A stretch of 64,000 bases of DNA from Myrica gale (lineage: Eukaryota; Streptophyta; Magnoliopsida; Fagales; Myricaceae), in NCBI GenBank assembly GCA_963930655.1, contig OZ005607.1:14648874-14712873 (forward strand), given 5' to 3'. Every line of letters begins with the position of its first letter. Within the stretch, counting starts at the first letter, position 1. This document shows positions 19,576-31,559 of this stretch, in pieces. Position numbers and translations under genes: made by a program. Under the pieces are notes generated by a model. That model did not search any database. It was not told the origin of the DNA and saw only the letters and a list, made by a program, of their open reading frames with translations.

Positions 19576-21274
19576 TGTTTCTGACTCAAGCAACTTTGCT
19601 CTATTCACCAACAAGCAAACCCATCAATTCTCCAATCCCAAATCCAAACCCCAAAGCTTCTCTCGTAATTCACACTCATCCCACCAAGGTTCAAAATATC
19701 CACCGAAAAACTCTTCTCCCTTAAGGCCAAACTTCACTCCAGACGCAAATCAGGCTCCCAAGACTCCTTTTAGTCTCCACCGTACCCCTTGTCAAATATG
19801 TGGCAAAACAAACCGCCAAGCCCTTGATTGCTATCATAGGATGGACTATTCCTACCAAGGTAGACATCCCCCGTCTCAACTTGCCGCGATGGTTGCTCAT
19901 CTCAACTCCAACTTTACTGAGGAGTCCCAGACTTGGTATGCTGATAGTAGCGCCAATCAGCATATTACCTCCAACCTGACGAACCTGCATAGTCAAGAAC
20001 CTTATCAAGGAACTGAAGATGTTGCTGTGGGCAATGGGGCTGGGTTACAGATTGTCAATACTGGTTCTTCCTATTTATCTAATGCCACATCTAGCTTTAA
20101 TTTAAAAACTGTTTTACATTGCCCAAATGCTGCTGCCAATTTAATATCCATTCAAAAATTCTGTTTTGATAATAATTGTTTTTTTATATTGACTGCTTCT
20201 CATTTCTATGTGAAGGACAATCAGACGGGTCAAATCCTACTCCAAGGTTGCAGTAGAAATGGTCTCTACCCCATCACTCTGAAACCCTTCAGCTTAAATA
20301 ATATCAAGAAAGCCACTGCCTATCTTGGCCTCAAGACTAGTTTGTCTATTTGGCATCAACGTCTAGGACATCCTTCTGATCAAACAACTTAGAAAATAAT
20401 AAAGTCATTTCAGCTTCCAATAACTGGTGTATGTGATAACTCTGGTGTTTGTGAGTTTTGTCAACTTGCCAAAAGCAAGCGTCTTCCCTACTCAGATTCT
20501 ACCCGAGTTACACAATCACCCTTAGAGCTTATTCACTCTGATGTATGGTCCTCCCCAATTGCTTCTGTTAGCGGTTGTTCTTATTATGTTATCTTTATTG
20601 ATGATTTTTCCCGATATTCTTGGCTTTTTCCATTACGTGCAAAATCTGAAGTTTGTTCAACATTTATCCAATTCAAATGTTTGGTTGAAAATCAACTTTC
20701 TTGCAAAATAAAACGCTTTCAATCTGATGGAGGTGGAGAATTTTCTTCATCTCAATTTAAAAAGTTTTTAGCCATGAATGGAATGACGCTACTATCAGCA
20801 TACATAGAGACGGGCTTATGGATTAGCCGAGTGAAAGCACCGACATGTCGTAGAGACGGGATTATCTTTACTTGCCAACTCTGGCCTTTCTTCTAAATAT
20901 TGGGTTGACTCCTTTCTCACATCAGTTTACTTAATCAATCGTCTCCCTACACCCGTGCTGCAAAATAGCAACCCTTACACTCGACTCCTTAACCTTGAAC
21001 CTGACTATTCGTTTCTTCGCATTTTTGGTTGTGCTTGTTATCCATAATTGCGACCTTATAACTCCCATAAACTAATTTTTCGAAGCAAGAAATGTATTTT
21101 CTTGGGCTATAGCTCAAACCATCGAGGCTATCGATGTCTTGATCCCATCACAAATCGCGTCTACATATCTCGAGAGGTAGTTTTTGATGAGAAACATTTT
21201 CCAGCAAAGGAAAAGAATTTTACCTCGCCTCCTGTACCTACAAAACAAGCACCAGTCCTACTTGACCCACCAGC
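19570..21274 (+). pseudogene. Copia gag end, protease and integrase, with stops
   Basis: In order: a Ser/Asn/Pro-rich gag tail, knuckle-like CQICGKTNRQALDCYH (about 19794-19840), protease motif WYADSSANQHIT (about 19934-19969), the gag-pre-integrase phrase SIWHQRLGHPS, a stop near 20390, integrase CQLAKSKRLPYS, HSDVW and FIDDFSRYSW, and GGGEFSSSQFKKFL. Around 20800-20870 about 70 bp is scrambled, removing the expected region after the second catalytic Asp, and another stop falls at 20894. The later part (RPYNSHKLIFRSKKCIFLGY, YISREVVFDEKHF) belongs to the integrase C-terminal end. The insert at 21275 interrupts the linker to RT. Inactive. Confidence 0.85.
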
Positions 21275-22821
21275 TGATGAGAATCCGAGTAAGGCTTCAA
21301 ATGTCCTAGTTCAAGTTCCCGTAGAGCCGGTTACGACAGAACGAAACAAGAAGTTCAAGGACGTACTCGACGAAATCATTCATGAGATATGGGCCCAAGC
21401 CCATTCGTGGAGACCCATCGAAGATGATCCACTTTCTAGAAGGATCCGGTCAAGAGATATTTTTGGGACTATTCTAGAAGAATCGGATTACATGGCAATT
21501 CTAAAGGCAAAATCCTTTCCTTTCATGGTCTTTTGATTATTATAGGAGTGTGTGTCATTTCCTTTTGAAAAGATAAAAGTTGAATTTTTAAGGATATTAG
21601 GAGTGGACGTCCAGGTCTAGAGTTAGGCAAATAAATAATTGTTTTAATTAGCTTATTATTGTGTTGTTCACGTCCAGCTTGCCTTTGTCAAATAAGGAAT
21701 GTTTCATTTCCTTATTTTAGTTGCCTTTTTTTACGTCCAGATTGCTTTTGTCAAATAAGGAATGTTTCATTTCCTTATTTTAGTGTATTTCCGTCCATAT
21801 TTGGTCTAAGTTTTATAGGGAATTTTATTCGCTTGGTCTTATTTTGTTTAGGAAATAAGGAAATATATTTCCTTAAGTGTCTGGTGTGTTTTAGGCTAGT
21901 AAAGTTTTCTTTACTTAGCGAATTTCGAATTTTATTAGGTTTTCTATGTAAGATTTATTTCCTTGTTATTTTCAGCCCTTTAAATAGGAGCTCTTGCATT
22001 GTAATTCAAACAGACATTGATTAATGAAATTGTGAGAGTATTTCTCTTTGGTTCTTTGAAGAACTTATCGAACTTATCGGGATTTCCCGTGGCGTTCACT
22101 TTGACTTATCAAACGGATTTCCATCACCGTTTGTGGCGTCTTCACCATACCGAGGTTCTTGCTTTCCTAAGCAACGGGTCGAGGTTCCATTCGAATCCAT
22201 GCTAGAAACGATCTTGGGTTCCCTATCCTTTCAATTTCGTTTTTTTGTTTTTTTTTCTCTTCTTCAAATCGCTTCACACCATCTATTTTTCGTGAGCCAA
22301 ATTCCGAAAAAAAAAATCCGAAAATCTCATTTATTGAGGTTCCTGTTATTCTGAAATTCTCCCCATCCCAAAGTCCTATTATTTTGAGTGAAACACGAGT
22401 GACGAGTGATCTCTATTCTTGAGTGTAAACACGTCAGGGAGCGATTTGGGAGGTCCTTGTTATTTCTTTCGTTCTAACATTGTTTTTGCAGTAATCATGT
22501 CTCGTGATAGTGGAAAGAGCGTTGCCAGCGATGATACAAGCGCGCTTTCCAGCGAGGATACAATCCTTGCTGAGCATAGATTACTTATGGAGGCCTTGTT
22601 GAATAAGCTGGGGAAGAACTTATCGAACTTATCGGGATTTCCCGTGGCGTTCACTTTGACTTATCAAACGGATTTCCATCACCGTTTGTGGCGTCTTCAC
22701 CATACCGAGGTTCTTGCTTTCCTAAGCAACGGGTCGAGGTTCCATTCGAATCCATGCTAGAAACGATCTTGGGTTCCCTATAGTTGTTGGGTCTCGTTAC
22801 GGGATAACGGGGTTCACATCA
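21275..22821 (+). mobile_element. Internally deleted gag-only-type LTR element in the copia pol
   Basis: Starts TGATGAGAATCC and ends GGTTCACATCA. Flanks are CCAGC on the left and CCTGC on the right, a TSD with one mismatch, and copia pol resumes in frame (PAFSLAHQ). Inside are a nearly complete LTR (21275 to about 22217), then leader sequence and a gag start (ATG 22497, MSRDSGKSVASDD...), then only the last 210 bp of an LTR (about 22612-22821). Two deletions explain it. One removed the LTR end and primer site at a CCCTAT-like junction. The other removed gag through U3 at GAAGAACTT. It belongs to the family of the elements at 35069-38567 and 62927-64000, but is plus-oriented. Confidence 0.8.
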
Positions 22822-24669
22822 CCTGCATTTTCTTTGGCTCACCAAATCACTTCCCCTACTACTCTGCTTGATTTAAATGAAGGAAACACACTAGTTGAAG
22901 AAGTTGTCTCCTCTCAGACGCCTCCTGCCACTCAACCGCTTTCAGACCTTCAAACACAATCTACTCCCACAGCTGCAGACCCTTCTCTAGATGAACAACC
23001 TATTGCTGAGCACCCTATGATCACTCGGTCAAAAGCAGGCACCTCTTGCCCCAAGCACTTTGCTGACTATCAACTTTACTACTCTTCCAAGCACCCCCTA
23101 AGAGCATTTCACTCTGTTCTTACTCTTCAAGAACCACATGGTTTTGCACAGGCTATCAAAACACCAGAATGGTTTGCTGCCATGCAAGCTGAATTTGCTG
23201 CCCTGCAATCTAATCGCACATGGTCGCTCTGCCCTCGTCCTCTTAACTGCAAAGTGATCAGCAACAAATGGGTTTACAAAGTGAAACAAAAGTCAGATGG
23301 CTCTATCGATCGCTACAAGGACAGGTTAGTGGCTAAGGGCTTTGAACAGCAAGATGACATTGATTACGGAGAGACATTTAGTCCTGTAATCAAACCTGCT
23401 ACTATTCGCGTTGTTCTTGCTCTTGCCGTTATTTTTCTTTGTTTTGTTAAACAACTAGATGTCTCCAATGCTTTCCTTCATGGTCAGCTAACCAAAGAGG
23501 TGTTTATGGAGCAACCTAGAGGCTTTGTCGACAAAGATCATCCCGATTATGTTTGCCGCTTCCACAAAGCACTTTATGGCCTTAAACAAGCCCCACGGGC
23601 TTGGTTTACTAAATTCACTCAATCTCTAGTCGACCTTGGTTTCCACGAGTCCTTAGTTGATCCTTCCTTATTTACATTTTATCATAATAACATTTCTATT
23701 TACATTCTAGTTTACGTTGATGATATTCTTATTACTGGCAATAATACTTCTGTTATCTCCTCCATTATTCAAGCATTACAGCAGGAATTTCCTCTCAAGG
23801 ACCTTGGCTCTCTATCCTATTTTTTGGGAGTCCAAGCTGTTCGGGACCAACATGGACTACACTTATCACAATCCAAATACATAGTTGATCTCCTCCATCG
23901 TGCTAAAAGGGTTGGGGCTACACCTTTGCCAAATCCCATTTCCTCTGGCACCCACCTCTCTCAGCATGATGGCGATCCACTACTTGATGCCACTCCATAT
24001 CGCCAAATCGTTGGTGCCCTCCAATATTGCACCTTAACAAGACCTGACATTGCCTTTCCTGTGAACCAACTCTGCCAGTATCTACAAAATCCCTCTCACC
24101 TCCATTGGACGGCCGCCAAACATGTTTTGTGATATCTTAAATGTACCATCGATCATGGACTTCATTTTTGCCCGGCCAAAATTCAGCTAATTGCTTTTTG
24201 TGATTTAGATTGGGCAGGTGCACCAAATGATCGTCGCTCCACCACTGGGTTTGGGATTTTTCTCGGCTCATCTCTCATTACATGGAGTGCGAAGAAGCAG
24301 TCTGTTGTTTCTAGGTCTAGTACTGAAGCCAAATACCGATCTTTAGCTCTTGTGACAGCTGAATTATACTGGTTACGAATGTTGCTCAAAGACTTGCAGG
24401 TTCCCCTTTCTTCATCTCCCACAATCTGGTGTGACAATGTTAGTGCCATTGCCTTAGCTTCCAATCCTGTCTTGCATGCTCGCACGAAGCACATCGAGAT
24501 AGATTATCATTTCATACGTGAAAAAAGTACTCAACCAAGATATTCAGACTCATTATCTCCCCACAGCCAAACATCTTGCTGATATTTTCATAAAAGGATT
24601 GACTACTGCATGGTTCTCCCTCCGTGAGAAGCTCATGATCATTTTTCTCCCCATTCGCTTGAGGGGGGC
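22822..24669 (+). pseudogene. Copia reverse transcriptase and RNase H
   Basis: The open frame 22834-24132 holds a full copia RT: WVYKVKQKSDGSIDRYK, VAKGFEQQDDIDYGETFSPV, QLDVSNAFLHG, KALYGLKQAPRAW, the catalytic YVDDILITG (about 23713-23740) and YFLGVQ. A stop at 24130 separates it from RNase H (FCDLDWAGAPNDRRSTTG, SRSSTEAKYRSL, ELYWLRMLL, WCDNVSAIALA, ARTKHIEIDYHFIRE), which ends near 24600 after a frameshift close to 24525. The RT motifs look intact, but the pol frame is broken upstream and downstream. The remaining 24610-24669 holds the purine-rich tract before the LTR. Confidence 0.88.
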
Positions 24670-25023
24670 TGTTAAACATATTACACACGATGGCGGTTGG
24701 TCAACTGAACAAAAAGGGAACAATGCTGAACTTAAGGATATTACACACGGTGGTGGCTGGTCAACTAAACAAAAAGGTAACAGTGCCGAACTTAAGGAAA
24801 CTAAAAGTCAAGGCTGGAACAAAGGTGCACAAAGATAAGGCAAAAATTGTGAGATTGCTTATTGACAGATAAGGATACTCATTGACAGAGCACATATAGA
24901 CGTTAGAATTACAGCTGTATTTATTTCCTCCTTTGTATCTTTCCATGTACGATTTATAGCATAACAGTATATATGGATATACTGCTGTAAGTACAGTGAA
25001 TCGAATAAGCAGAAAGTCATTTG
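24670..25023 (+). repeat. 3' LTR of the second copia element, 3'-truncated
   Basis: Matches the 5' LTR at 18550 closely, with scattered substitutions and without its 31-bp duplication. It stops matching after CATTTG at 25023, so the last 28 LTR bases are lost together with the right target site. A post-insertion deletion is the simplest explanation. It also explains why NBS-LRR sequence does not resume here. Confidence 0.8.
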
Positions 25024-25807
25024 GAACACGCTACGTACCAGTTCAATCAAAGAAATAACTTATAGGAAAAAATATATTTAAATCCAAGTTAAAATGACGG
25101 AGTCCAATAGCCATTGGCCAGTAATTAATATAGTCGGAAAAACTGGCTAGAAAATGGGCACAACATGAAAAACTCTGTCAAGAGCAATCTTGATGATGCC
25201 AAAAAAAAATATGCCGCACCACCAGATCCGTTGACCAGATAGCCTAGGAGGGCTGGGTTAAGAATAAGAGGCTGAGTTGGATCTTGTTCCTGCAGAAAGA
25301 ACATGATATCAAAAGGGAGCTTTGCCTTGGGAAGCAGCCTCCGATGCGTCCGTTTTCTTTCTCTTTCTCTTAATTTGTAATACATCCATTAACTGTGATA
25401 TTGCGTTGGATCGTTATATAAAACTCAAAATTTTGTCATAGATTATCTCATAACTATCCTTTCATATAAAATATTAATTGCGATAGTACTTGGATTCGTT
25501 ATGGATCTCAGATCAAGGGCGGAGCCAGAAATTTTGTATAGGGGCAGAAACGAAAATTATTTTAAATAATATGATTAAAAATAAATATTAAGGAGTGGAG
25601 AACCTTTTGTTTTGGGAACACTTAGTTCCTTCCACATATTTCACTTGTGGGAAGTCGGATGGTGTGGACATTTAAGAAACCTGCAATTTGCTTCTATTGT
25701 TATTCCACTTCGCTTTATCCATTTCCTTCACTTATGAGAAACAAGCACTGTATAGGTCCCGTTAGAGTAGGGCATTGACAAATGACAAGAAGCAAATATC
25801 AGATCCT
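25024..25807. other. Unassigned sequence between copia LTR and CACTA end
   Basis: About 0.8 kb of unrecognised sequence. The minus-strand frame 25125-25385 (86 codons, with a CT-rich 5' side) contains PTQPLILNPALLGYLVNG but matches no family I know. From 25500 to 25807 the sequence is AT-rich with no supported features. Confidence 0.3.
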
Positions 25808-26640
25808 CACTACAACAGAACTGGTTTTTAGCGACGAAACCTTCAGTGGCGACATAGGTTTCGTCGCTAAAAGTACCCTTTTAGCGACTCATTTAGTTTT
25901 TCACCATTGAAAAGTTAAAAACCTATATTTTTAGCGACCAATATAGATTCGTTGCGGAAAGTGTACTTTTAGCGACGAACGTATTAGTGACGACGCATAT
26001 TCATCGCTAAAGGTTCCCCTTTAGCGACGCAATTGTATTTTCGTCGCTAAAGTGTTAAAAGACATGTATTTTTGCGACGAATATTGACGTCGTCAGTAAA
26101 AGTCATCTTCGGCGACGAAAGTGGTACGTCGCCGAAGAGTAAACTAGTTCGAATGAGAAATTGTAGTTCGAACCATAAGTTTTAGTGACCAAAGGAAACT
26201 ATGGTCGCTATAAGACGTTTTTAGTGACCAAAATGTTAGTCATAAAAAAATTAACTAATAAAAGTCATGAAGTATGAAACTAAAACAAGTAATAAAAAAT
26301 TTATGAAATGATACAATTTAAAAAATAAAATATCTTAAAAAATCAATATGGTCATTTGTTAATGACAAAATGCAAATGTCTCACTGAAAGTGGTTTTTTG
26401 TGACAAAAAGAAATCGTCATCAAACAATTTATGCGTAAATAAAAAAGCTATAATTGTTGGACCAATGAAATTGTCGTTAAAAAAGCACTTCAAAAAAAGA
26501 GGTTAGTAAAAAACCCCGCTAAAAGGTGTTTTTCGCTGCGTTTTGCAAAACTCGTCGCTACAAGTATAGTTATAACAGCGTTTTTCTTGAAAACGTTGTT
26601 AGATGTCTCCGGTTTATAGCGACGGTCTAAAAGGAGAACT
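25808..26640 (+). mobile_element. CACTA (En/Spm)-type terminal region with subterminal repeats
   Basis: Begins CACTACAACAGAACTGG, the canonical CACTA terminus. It is followed by about 15 direct and inverted copies of TTTAGCGACGAA/TTCGTCGCTAAA within 800 bp. These often form short hairpins, for example 25831-25873. Subterminal repeats of this kind bind the transposase in CACTA elements. No matching opposite end with the same subterminal motif was found, so this is one end of an element whose other end is lost or unrecognised. Confidence 0.7.
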
Positions 26641-27164
26641 ACTTAATAAATTTTATTTTGTCACATGTTTTAAAAAAATATAGGAGACCTACTAAATAAA
26701 ATATGGATTTAAAAGGAGTTTTATGAAAATTGAAGTTGTTATATGGAATTAGAAATAATGTTGTGAGATTAATTTGCTTATGCAATTAAAGTACATAACT
26801 TAATATCTGGTCATAGTTATTATGGTAGTGTATCTTTTAAAATTAATAATATTATATACTATTACTATAAATTGTTTTAATTAAAATTAGTACACTAGTT
26901 ATAACAAATATTTAAATAATCTATTATGTATTTTCTAAATATAAAGATTTTCAAATACTACTATAATTTATAACTACTTTTAATTTATTAAATACACATA
27001 ATTAAAAAATATAAACTATTTTACTCAAAATTTAGAAAAACTATAAATTGAGAATTTTTTTAATTAAAACGGTATCGTTTTACAAAAGAGGAAATACACC
27101 TAACTTGTTTAATTCCTTGGTAAATGCAGCCATCCTCGAAACATTTGTCTGATTTCGTTCGAAC
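26641..27164. other. AT-rich stretch without genes
   Basis: Very AT-rich, with short runs of ATAATAT and TTAAATA type. No ORF, repeat array or known motif stands out. It may be interior sequence of the CACTA-like element that starts at 25808. Confidence 0.4.
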
Positions 27165-27560
27165 TGATAATAATTAGGTCGAACCAATACGACAGGTGTT
27201 AATTGGTGATTCGTTAGTGTGTGAGGCGTCGCAGGCAATATTGACCTTGACTGTTACACCGAACTCAGTTCGTAGTGTGAGAGTCACAGACAACGTCTTT
27301 TCGTAGCCTGCAACACCTGACATAGTTCGAACAAGGGTATACGGGTCAAACGAAATTGACAGGTGTCCGTGTCTCGTTGGTTTGTTATTGAGGCGACTCA
27401 GGCAACGAGCATGAATTCGTTCGAACATATCAATATGGGTCGAACGAGAATGACAGGTGTCCGTGTGTAGTTCGTTGGTGATTGAGGCGACGCAGGCAAC
27501 GTCTCTTCAGTTCCTGCAACGCCTAAACCAGTTCAAACTAGTATGTGGGGTCGAACGAGA
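27165..27560. repeat. About three to four degenerate ~120-bp repeats with GTTCGAAC motifs
   Basis: A recurring block contains GGTCGAACNAGAATGACAGG, GTGTCCGTGT, GATTGAGGCGACGCAGGCAA and CTGCAACRCCT. Copies begin near 27176, 27330, 27430 and 27540 (last partial). TTCGAA palindromes punctuate the block. AGTTCGAA also occurs at 26143-26175, next to the CACTA subterminal repeats, so this may be interior sequence of the same transposon. Confidence 0.6.
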
Positions 27561-28301
27561 ATTGCATGATTTCGCCACCACGTGTAATTGTGGAGCATTG
27601 ATTTGTGCCATCTGTCCAAAAAATTTCGAACGACATTATAGCGGTTCGAACGAGAGTCAAATCGTCGTCTTCCTTCAGAAACGTTCTGGTTCGTTTTAAA
27701 AGCCTTTTTGTTCGAACCGATGGCCATTGATAGAAAGACCGTACGAGGAGAAAGCTCCATTCTCTTCACCGAACTACTCTTCATTTCGTCGTCTTCCTCA
27801 GGTACGTGGATAATCTCCGTCTATATATATTTCGATTCTTACTTCGGTAGTGGTATGGTTATAATTCGTGTGTTGGGTTTGTTTTGTCTGTTTGCGTTTG
27901 CTTGTTGTTTGTCTTTTGTCCATTGTGTTTTTCGTCTTGTCCTGCATTTTGTTCCTGTCATGAAAACGTATATGATAAACATTCACCAACAAAATAAATA
28001 AGTTCTTGTTTTATGTTCTTGGAGGTCTTGTTTTATACGTTCTTAGTATCTTCTTAGTACGTTCTTAGCTTTGTGATAATTTATTTTGCTTCAAAATGGA
28101 TTTGGTTTTTCTTTTTTTGGTAAGTTATAAATGGATTTTTTATTTTAATAATAGGTTCTTGAAAATGGGGTTCGTATCCTACCATCAAGCACGAAAAAAA
28201 GTATTTGCCGGACCAGATTGGGTTTTACAGCTTACTTGCAACTCAATAAATTGGAGGCCTTTCTGTATATTTTGACTCTAAATGGTACATATGAAAAGAT
28301 T
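27561..28301 (+). other. GC-richer then T-rich sequence, possible 5' UTR and first exon
   Basis: An ATG at 27720 opens a short frame that runs into TCCTCAGGTACG (about 27796-27807), which looks like a plant exon-intron junction. T-rich sequence resembling an intron follows to about 28170. No recognisable protein is encoded. The stretch ends where the copia LTR starts at 28302. Low confidence as a gene. Confidence 0.25.
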
Positions 28302-29893
28302 TGTTAGCCCAAGGTTTTTTGTAAACAATCCATAATTGATTTTGATGATAACAAAAATTCTAAGTACTTTGAAGACTTTTAGATTTTACATTGTCAATCC
28401 ACAATTTCCAAGTTGTATTTCGAAAGGATTGAGGTTAATTCCTTAAAATATTTTTAACATGCACTTGAAGACCATTACACTAGTTGATAAGATCAATTTT
28501 TCATAATCTAGGTGTTAAAAGAAGTTTGGAATGAATTGGACAATTTAAAGTTGTTAAAAAACTCTCCAGCACTTATAAGTGTCGACACATTGTGCTATAG
28601 TGTCGACACGTTGAACTAACACCCGAGACTCTACATTTCAAACCATTCAAGTTGATTTTTGACTAAGTGTTGATGGTGTCGACACATTGAGTGATGGTGT
28701 TGACACATTGCACTTACACTCGAAAGTTTACATTTTCTAGAATTCAAAGTGATTTTTTGACTAAGTGTCGACACATTGGAGCATAGTGTCGACACATTGA
28801 ACTAACACCCGAGAGTTTCCATTTCAGGACCAAGTTCAATGTGTCAGCACATACAATCAATGTGTCGACACATAGTGCGAAATTTCAGATTTCTTGGAGT
28901 GACGCCAAATGATTCAAAACTTCTCCAAATTACCTCAAATGACCTCCAACGGCACTCTAACATTACAAGAAGACCCTTTTATGACCGTTGAAGACCTATA
29001 AGCTATAAAAAGAAGAAGATGGAGAGAAAAAAGAGAGAGCTCGACCATCAACGAAATATCTAGAGAGAGAAAGTCCAAAATCCAAAGATTTCACTTGCTG
29101 AATCATTCAAGAACAAAGCTCCATTGTTCAATCTTCCTCCATTGCTCATCATTGACGACCTAGCCTCCAAAGAGAGAGAGATTTCTTGAAGAAGGGACAA
29201 CCCACTTGATATCACTCATTGCCCTAGATTCTAGAGAGAGAAAGTGCATTGAAGAAGAGGGAAAATCACATCTACCAAAAACGCTTGTGCTCATATCTTC
29301 CGAACTCTAGATTTCCTTTTAGAATCTAATCTTCTTGCTCTCTATTGAGCTTTCCATATTATAATTTGGCTTAGAGAGCCATTACACATATTGTGAGATT
29401 TTCACTTGCTTATTTGGGTTAGAGAGCCATTCTACCTTTTTTGCTTTATTTGCTCATTCGGCTTAGAGAGCCTTCCTTGTAGCCATCATATGTAAAACCT
29501 TTGAGTGTTGGGAAAATTCCAACTTGTGAGAGTAGAAGAAATCCTCTAGGTTGTGAGGATTTGTGAGAGTTGAAGCGTGAGCTCGCAAAACGCTTTGTAA
29601 AGGTTCCTTAGCACCCGGGAAGCTAAGGTGTATTTGCTATTGGACAATAGTGAAGGAAGCCCAAGAAAGTCAATTGCCTTGGGGGTGGACGTAGACAAGT
29701 GTTGGCCGAACCATAATTGTTGTGCTTTAAGCTTTATCATTTATTGCTTATAGTGCATAGCCTTAAACACATTCAGACTTTCAGTTTTATTTCTTAAAAC
29801 GGAGTATCTTTTAGATCTGTATTTTTGTCAAAAAGGGGTAAAGTTTTATAAAACCCAATTCACCCCCCTCTTGGATTGTCATTTAGACTCACA
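28302..29893 (+). repeat. 5' LTR of the older SIRE-type element
   Basis: 1592 bp, TGTTAGCCCAAGG to GACTCACA. TATA box TATAAAA (29004-29010). It lacks about 60 bp near 29710 and about 10 bp near 29517 that the 3' LTR has. Confidence 0.9.
28579..28871 (+). promoter_or_regulatory. U3 palindrome pairs, 21-bp spacing
   Basis: Pairs start at 28579/28600, 28676/28697 (second GTGTTGACAC), 28765/28786 and 28841/28862 (first GTGTCAGCAC). All four are exactly 21 bp apart, even where a member has mutated. The TATA box follows at 29004. The spacers carry TTTTGACTAAGTGT and ACACCCGAGA/ACTCGAAAGT phrases that also occur in the solo LTR at 354-3948. Confidence 0.8.
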
Positions 29894-29930
29894 ATTGGTA
29901 TCAAATCTGAGGTTTAATATCTCTATCTAT

Positions 29931-31548
29931 GACAACCTTTGTTAGCACCTCCTTAGCTGAAGGCAATCCACAAATTGACCTCCCTTTTTCAATGTCACTT
30001 GTTACAATTATTGGAAGGCTAGGATGAGGATTTACATCCAAGCCGTGGACTATGAACTATGGAGAGTTATCTCAAATGGTCCTACATTTCCTAGAGATAA
30101 GGATGGAGAGTTGAAAGATGAAAATGAATGGAATGATGTTGATCTTAGACTTATGTCTTTAAATGCTAAAGCTATGAATTTGTTATATTGTGCACTTGAT
30201 TCAAATGAATTTAATCTTGTTTCACGTTGTGATACCACGAAACAAATTTGGGACAAACTTCAAGTAACTCATGAAGGTACGAATCAAGTTAAAGAAAATA
30301 AGATTAGTATGCTTGTTCATAGCTACGAGCTTTCTAAGATGAGATCTGATGAATCTATCCTTCTACGTTTACTCGTTTTACTGATATCATAAATGGGCTT
30401 AAATCTCTTGGTAAAGAGTAAACTAACGATGAAATGGTAAGAAAGATTCTCAGGTGTCTTTGGGAACCCAAGGTCACTGCAATTCAAGAAGCTAAGGACT
30501 TGACGAAGCTCTCCCTGGATGAGCTCATGGGATCTCTCATGACCCACGAGATGAATCAAGTTAAGGGAGACGAAGATGAAGGCAAAGGAAAAAGGGTGTA
30601 GCCCTAAATGCCACATACTCTAGTGAGGATGATGAGGAAATGACCTTATTCACTAAAAGATTCAAGAAGTTATTCTACAAGAAACAAGGAAATAAAGGAT
30701 TTTCAAGAAAATCAAATTACAAAGGTGATAGCAGCAAAGAGAATGAAATCATCTGCTTCGGATGCAAGAAGCTGGGTCACACAAAGTCGGAATGCCCCAA
30801 TGTTGAGACACACAAGAAGTCAAAGGATTTCAAAGACAAAAAGAAAGCATTCTTGGCTGCATGGGGAGAATCCGATGAAAGTAGCAGTGAGAGCGATGAA
30901 GAAGTTGCAAACCTTTGCTTTAAGGCAAAGGATAACGAAGATGAGGTATAAAACTCTTCATTTGACTCTTTTACTTTTGAGGAATTACAAGATGCTTTTG
31001 AAGAACAAAATGTTTAGTTGAAAAGAATATTTTCAAAGTATTGTTGTCTTAAAAAGAACCTTCAAACTCTTAGTCAAGAAAATGATTCTTTGAAAATTCA
31101 AGTTGTTTCTCTTGGAGAGAATCTTGCAAGAGTCACAAAAGAAAATGAAAATGTCTTGCAAGAAGAGTCAATTGATATGAAATCTGAAAACAATGATTTA
31201 AAAAGGAAAGTTGACTCTCTTACAAATGATCTTGCAAGATTTGCTCAAGGAAAGAAAAATCTTGACATTCTTCTTAGTTCTCAAAGATGTTGCTTCAACA
31301 AAAGTGGCATTGGATATGATTATTTCAATGATCAAAAATCTTATTCATATATTATCAATAAATCATCTAAATCATATAGATTGTGCAATCTTTGTGGAAA
31401 ATCTGGTCATATCTCAGATACTTGTCCAACTAGAAAGAAATCTTCTAGTAATATTAAATTTGATTGGATTCCAAAGGACAAGGTGAAAGAAACCGTTTCT
31501 AACACCAAAGGACCCAAAATGATTTGGGTACCAAAAAGCAAGACGTGA
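29931..31548 (+). pseudogene. gag: SIRE-type copia gag, frameshifted
   Basis: Homologous along its length to the intact gag at 10025-11536, but in several frames with an early stop region. Frame 30024-30392 carries the UBN2 core, with a frameshift near 30355. Frame 30640-30951 carries the knuckle CFGCKKLGHTKSEC and the acidic Ser-rich segment. Frame 31018-31548 carries the coiled coil and second knuckle CNLCGKSGHISDTC. It shows the ancestral two-knuckle layout, which identifies the missing segment in the younger copy. Confidence 0.88.
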
Positions 31549-31559
31549 TTCTTTTTTGT

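Larger units (their letters stand above)
18550..25023 (+). mobile_element. Ty1/copia element with inverted gag block and nested insert
   Basis: 5' LTR 18550-18959, primer-binding site TGGTATCAGAGC from 18960, inverted gag segment (about 18968-19464), scrambled LTR pieces (19458-19570), gag end, protease and integrase in plus orientation (19570-21274), a foreign LTR-type insert (21275-22821), RT and RNase H (22822-24610), a purine-rich TTGAGGGGGGC and a 3' LTR (24670-25023). The 3' LTR lacks its last 28 bp, so no TSD can be read on the right. On the left the element abuts NBS-LRR coding sequence. The lineage may be Ale/Retrofit-like, judged from gag phrases and short LTRs. Confidence 0.85.

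Noticed and set aside
27457..28001. Two overlapping plus-strand ORFs as a host gene
   Set aside because: No known domain, hydrophobic low-complexity translation of a T-rich stretch. Kept only as a weak possible exon.
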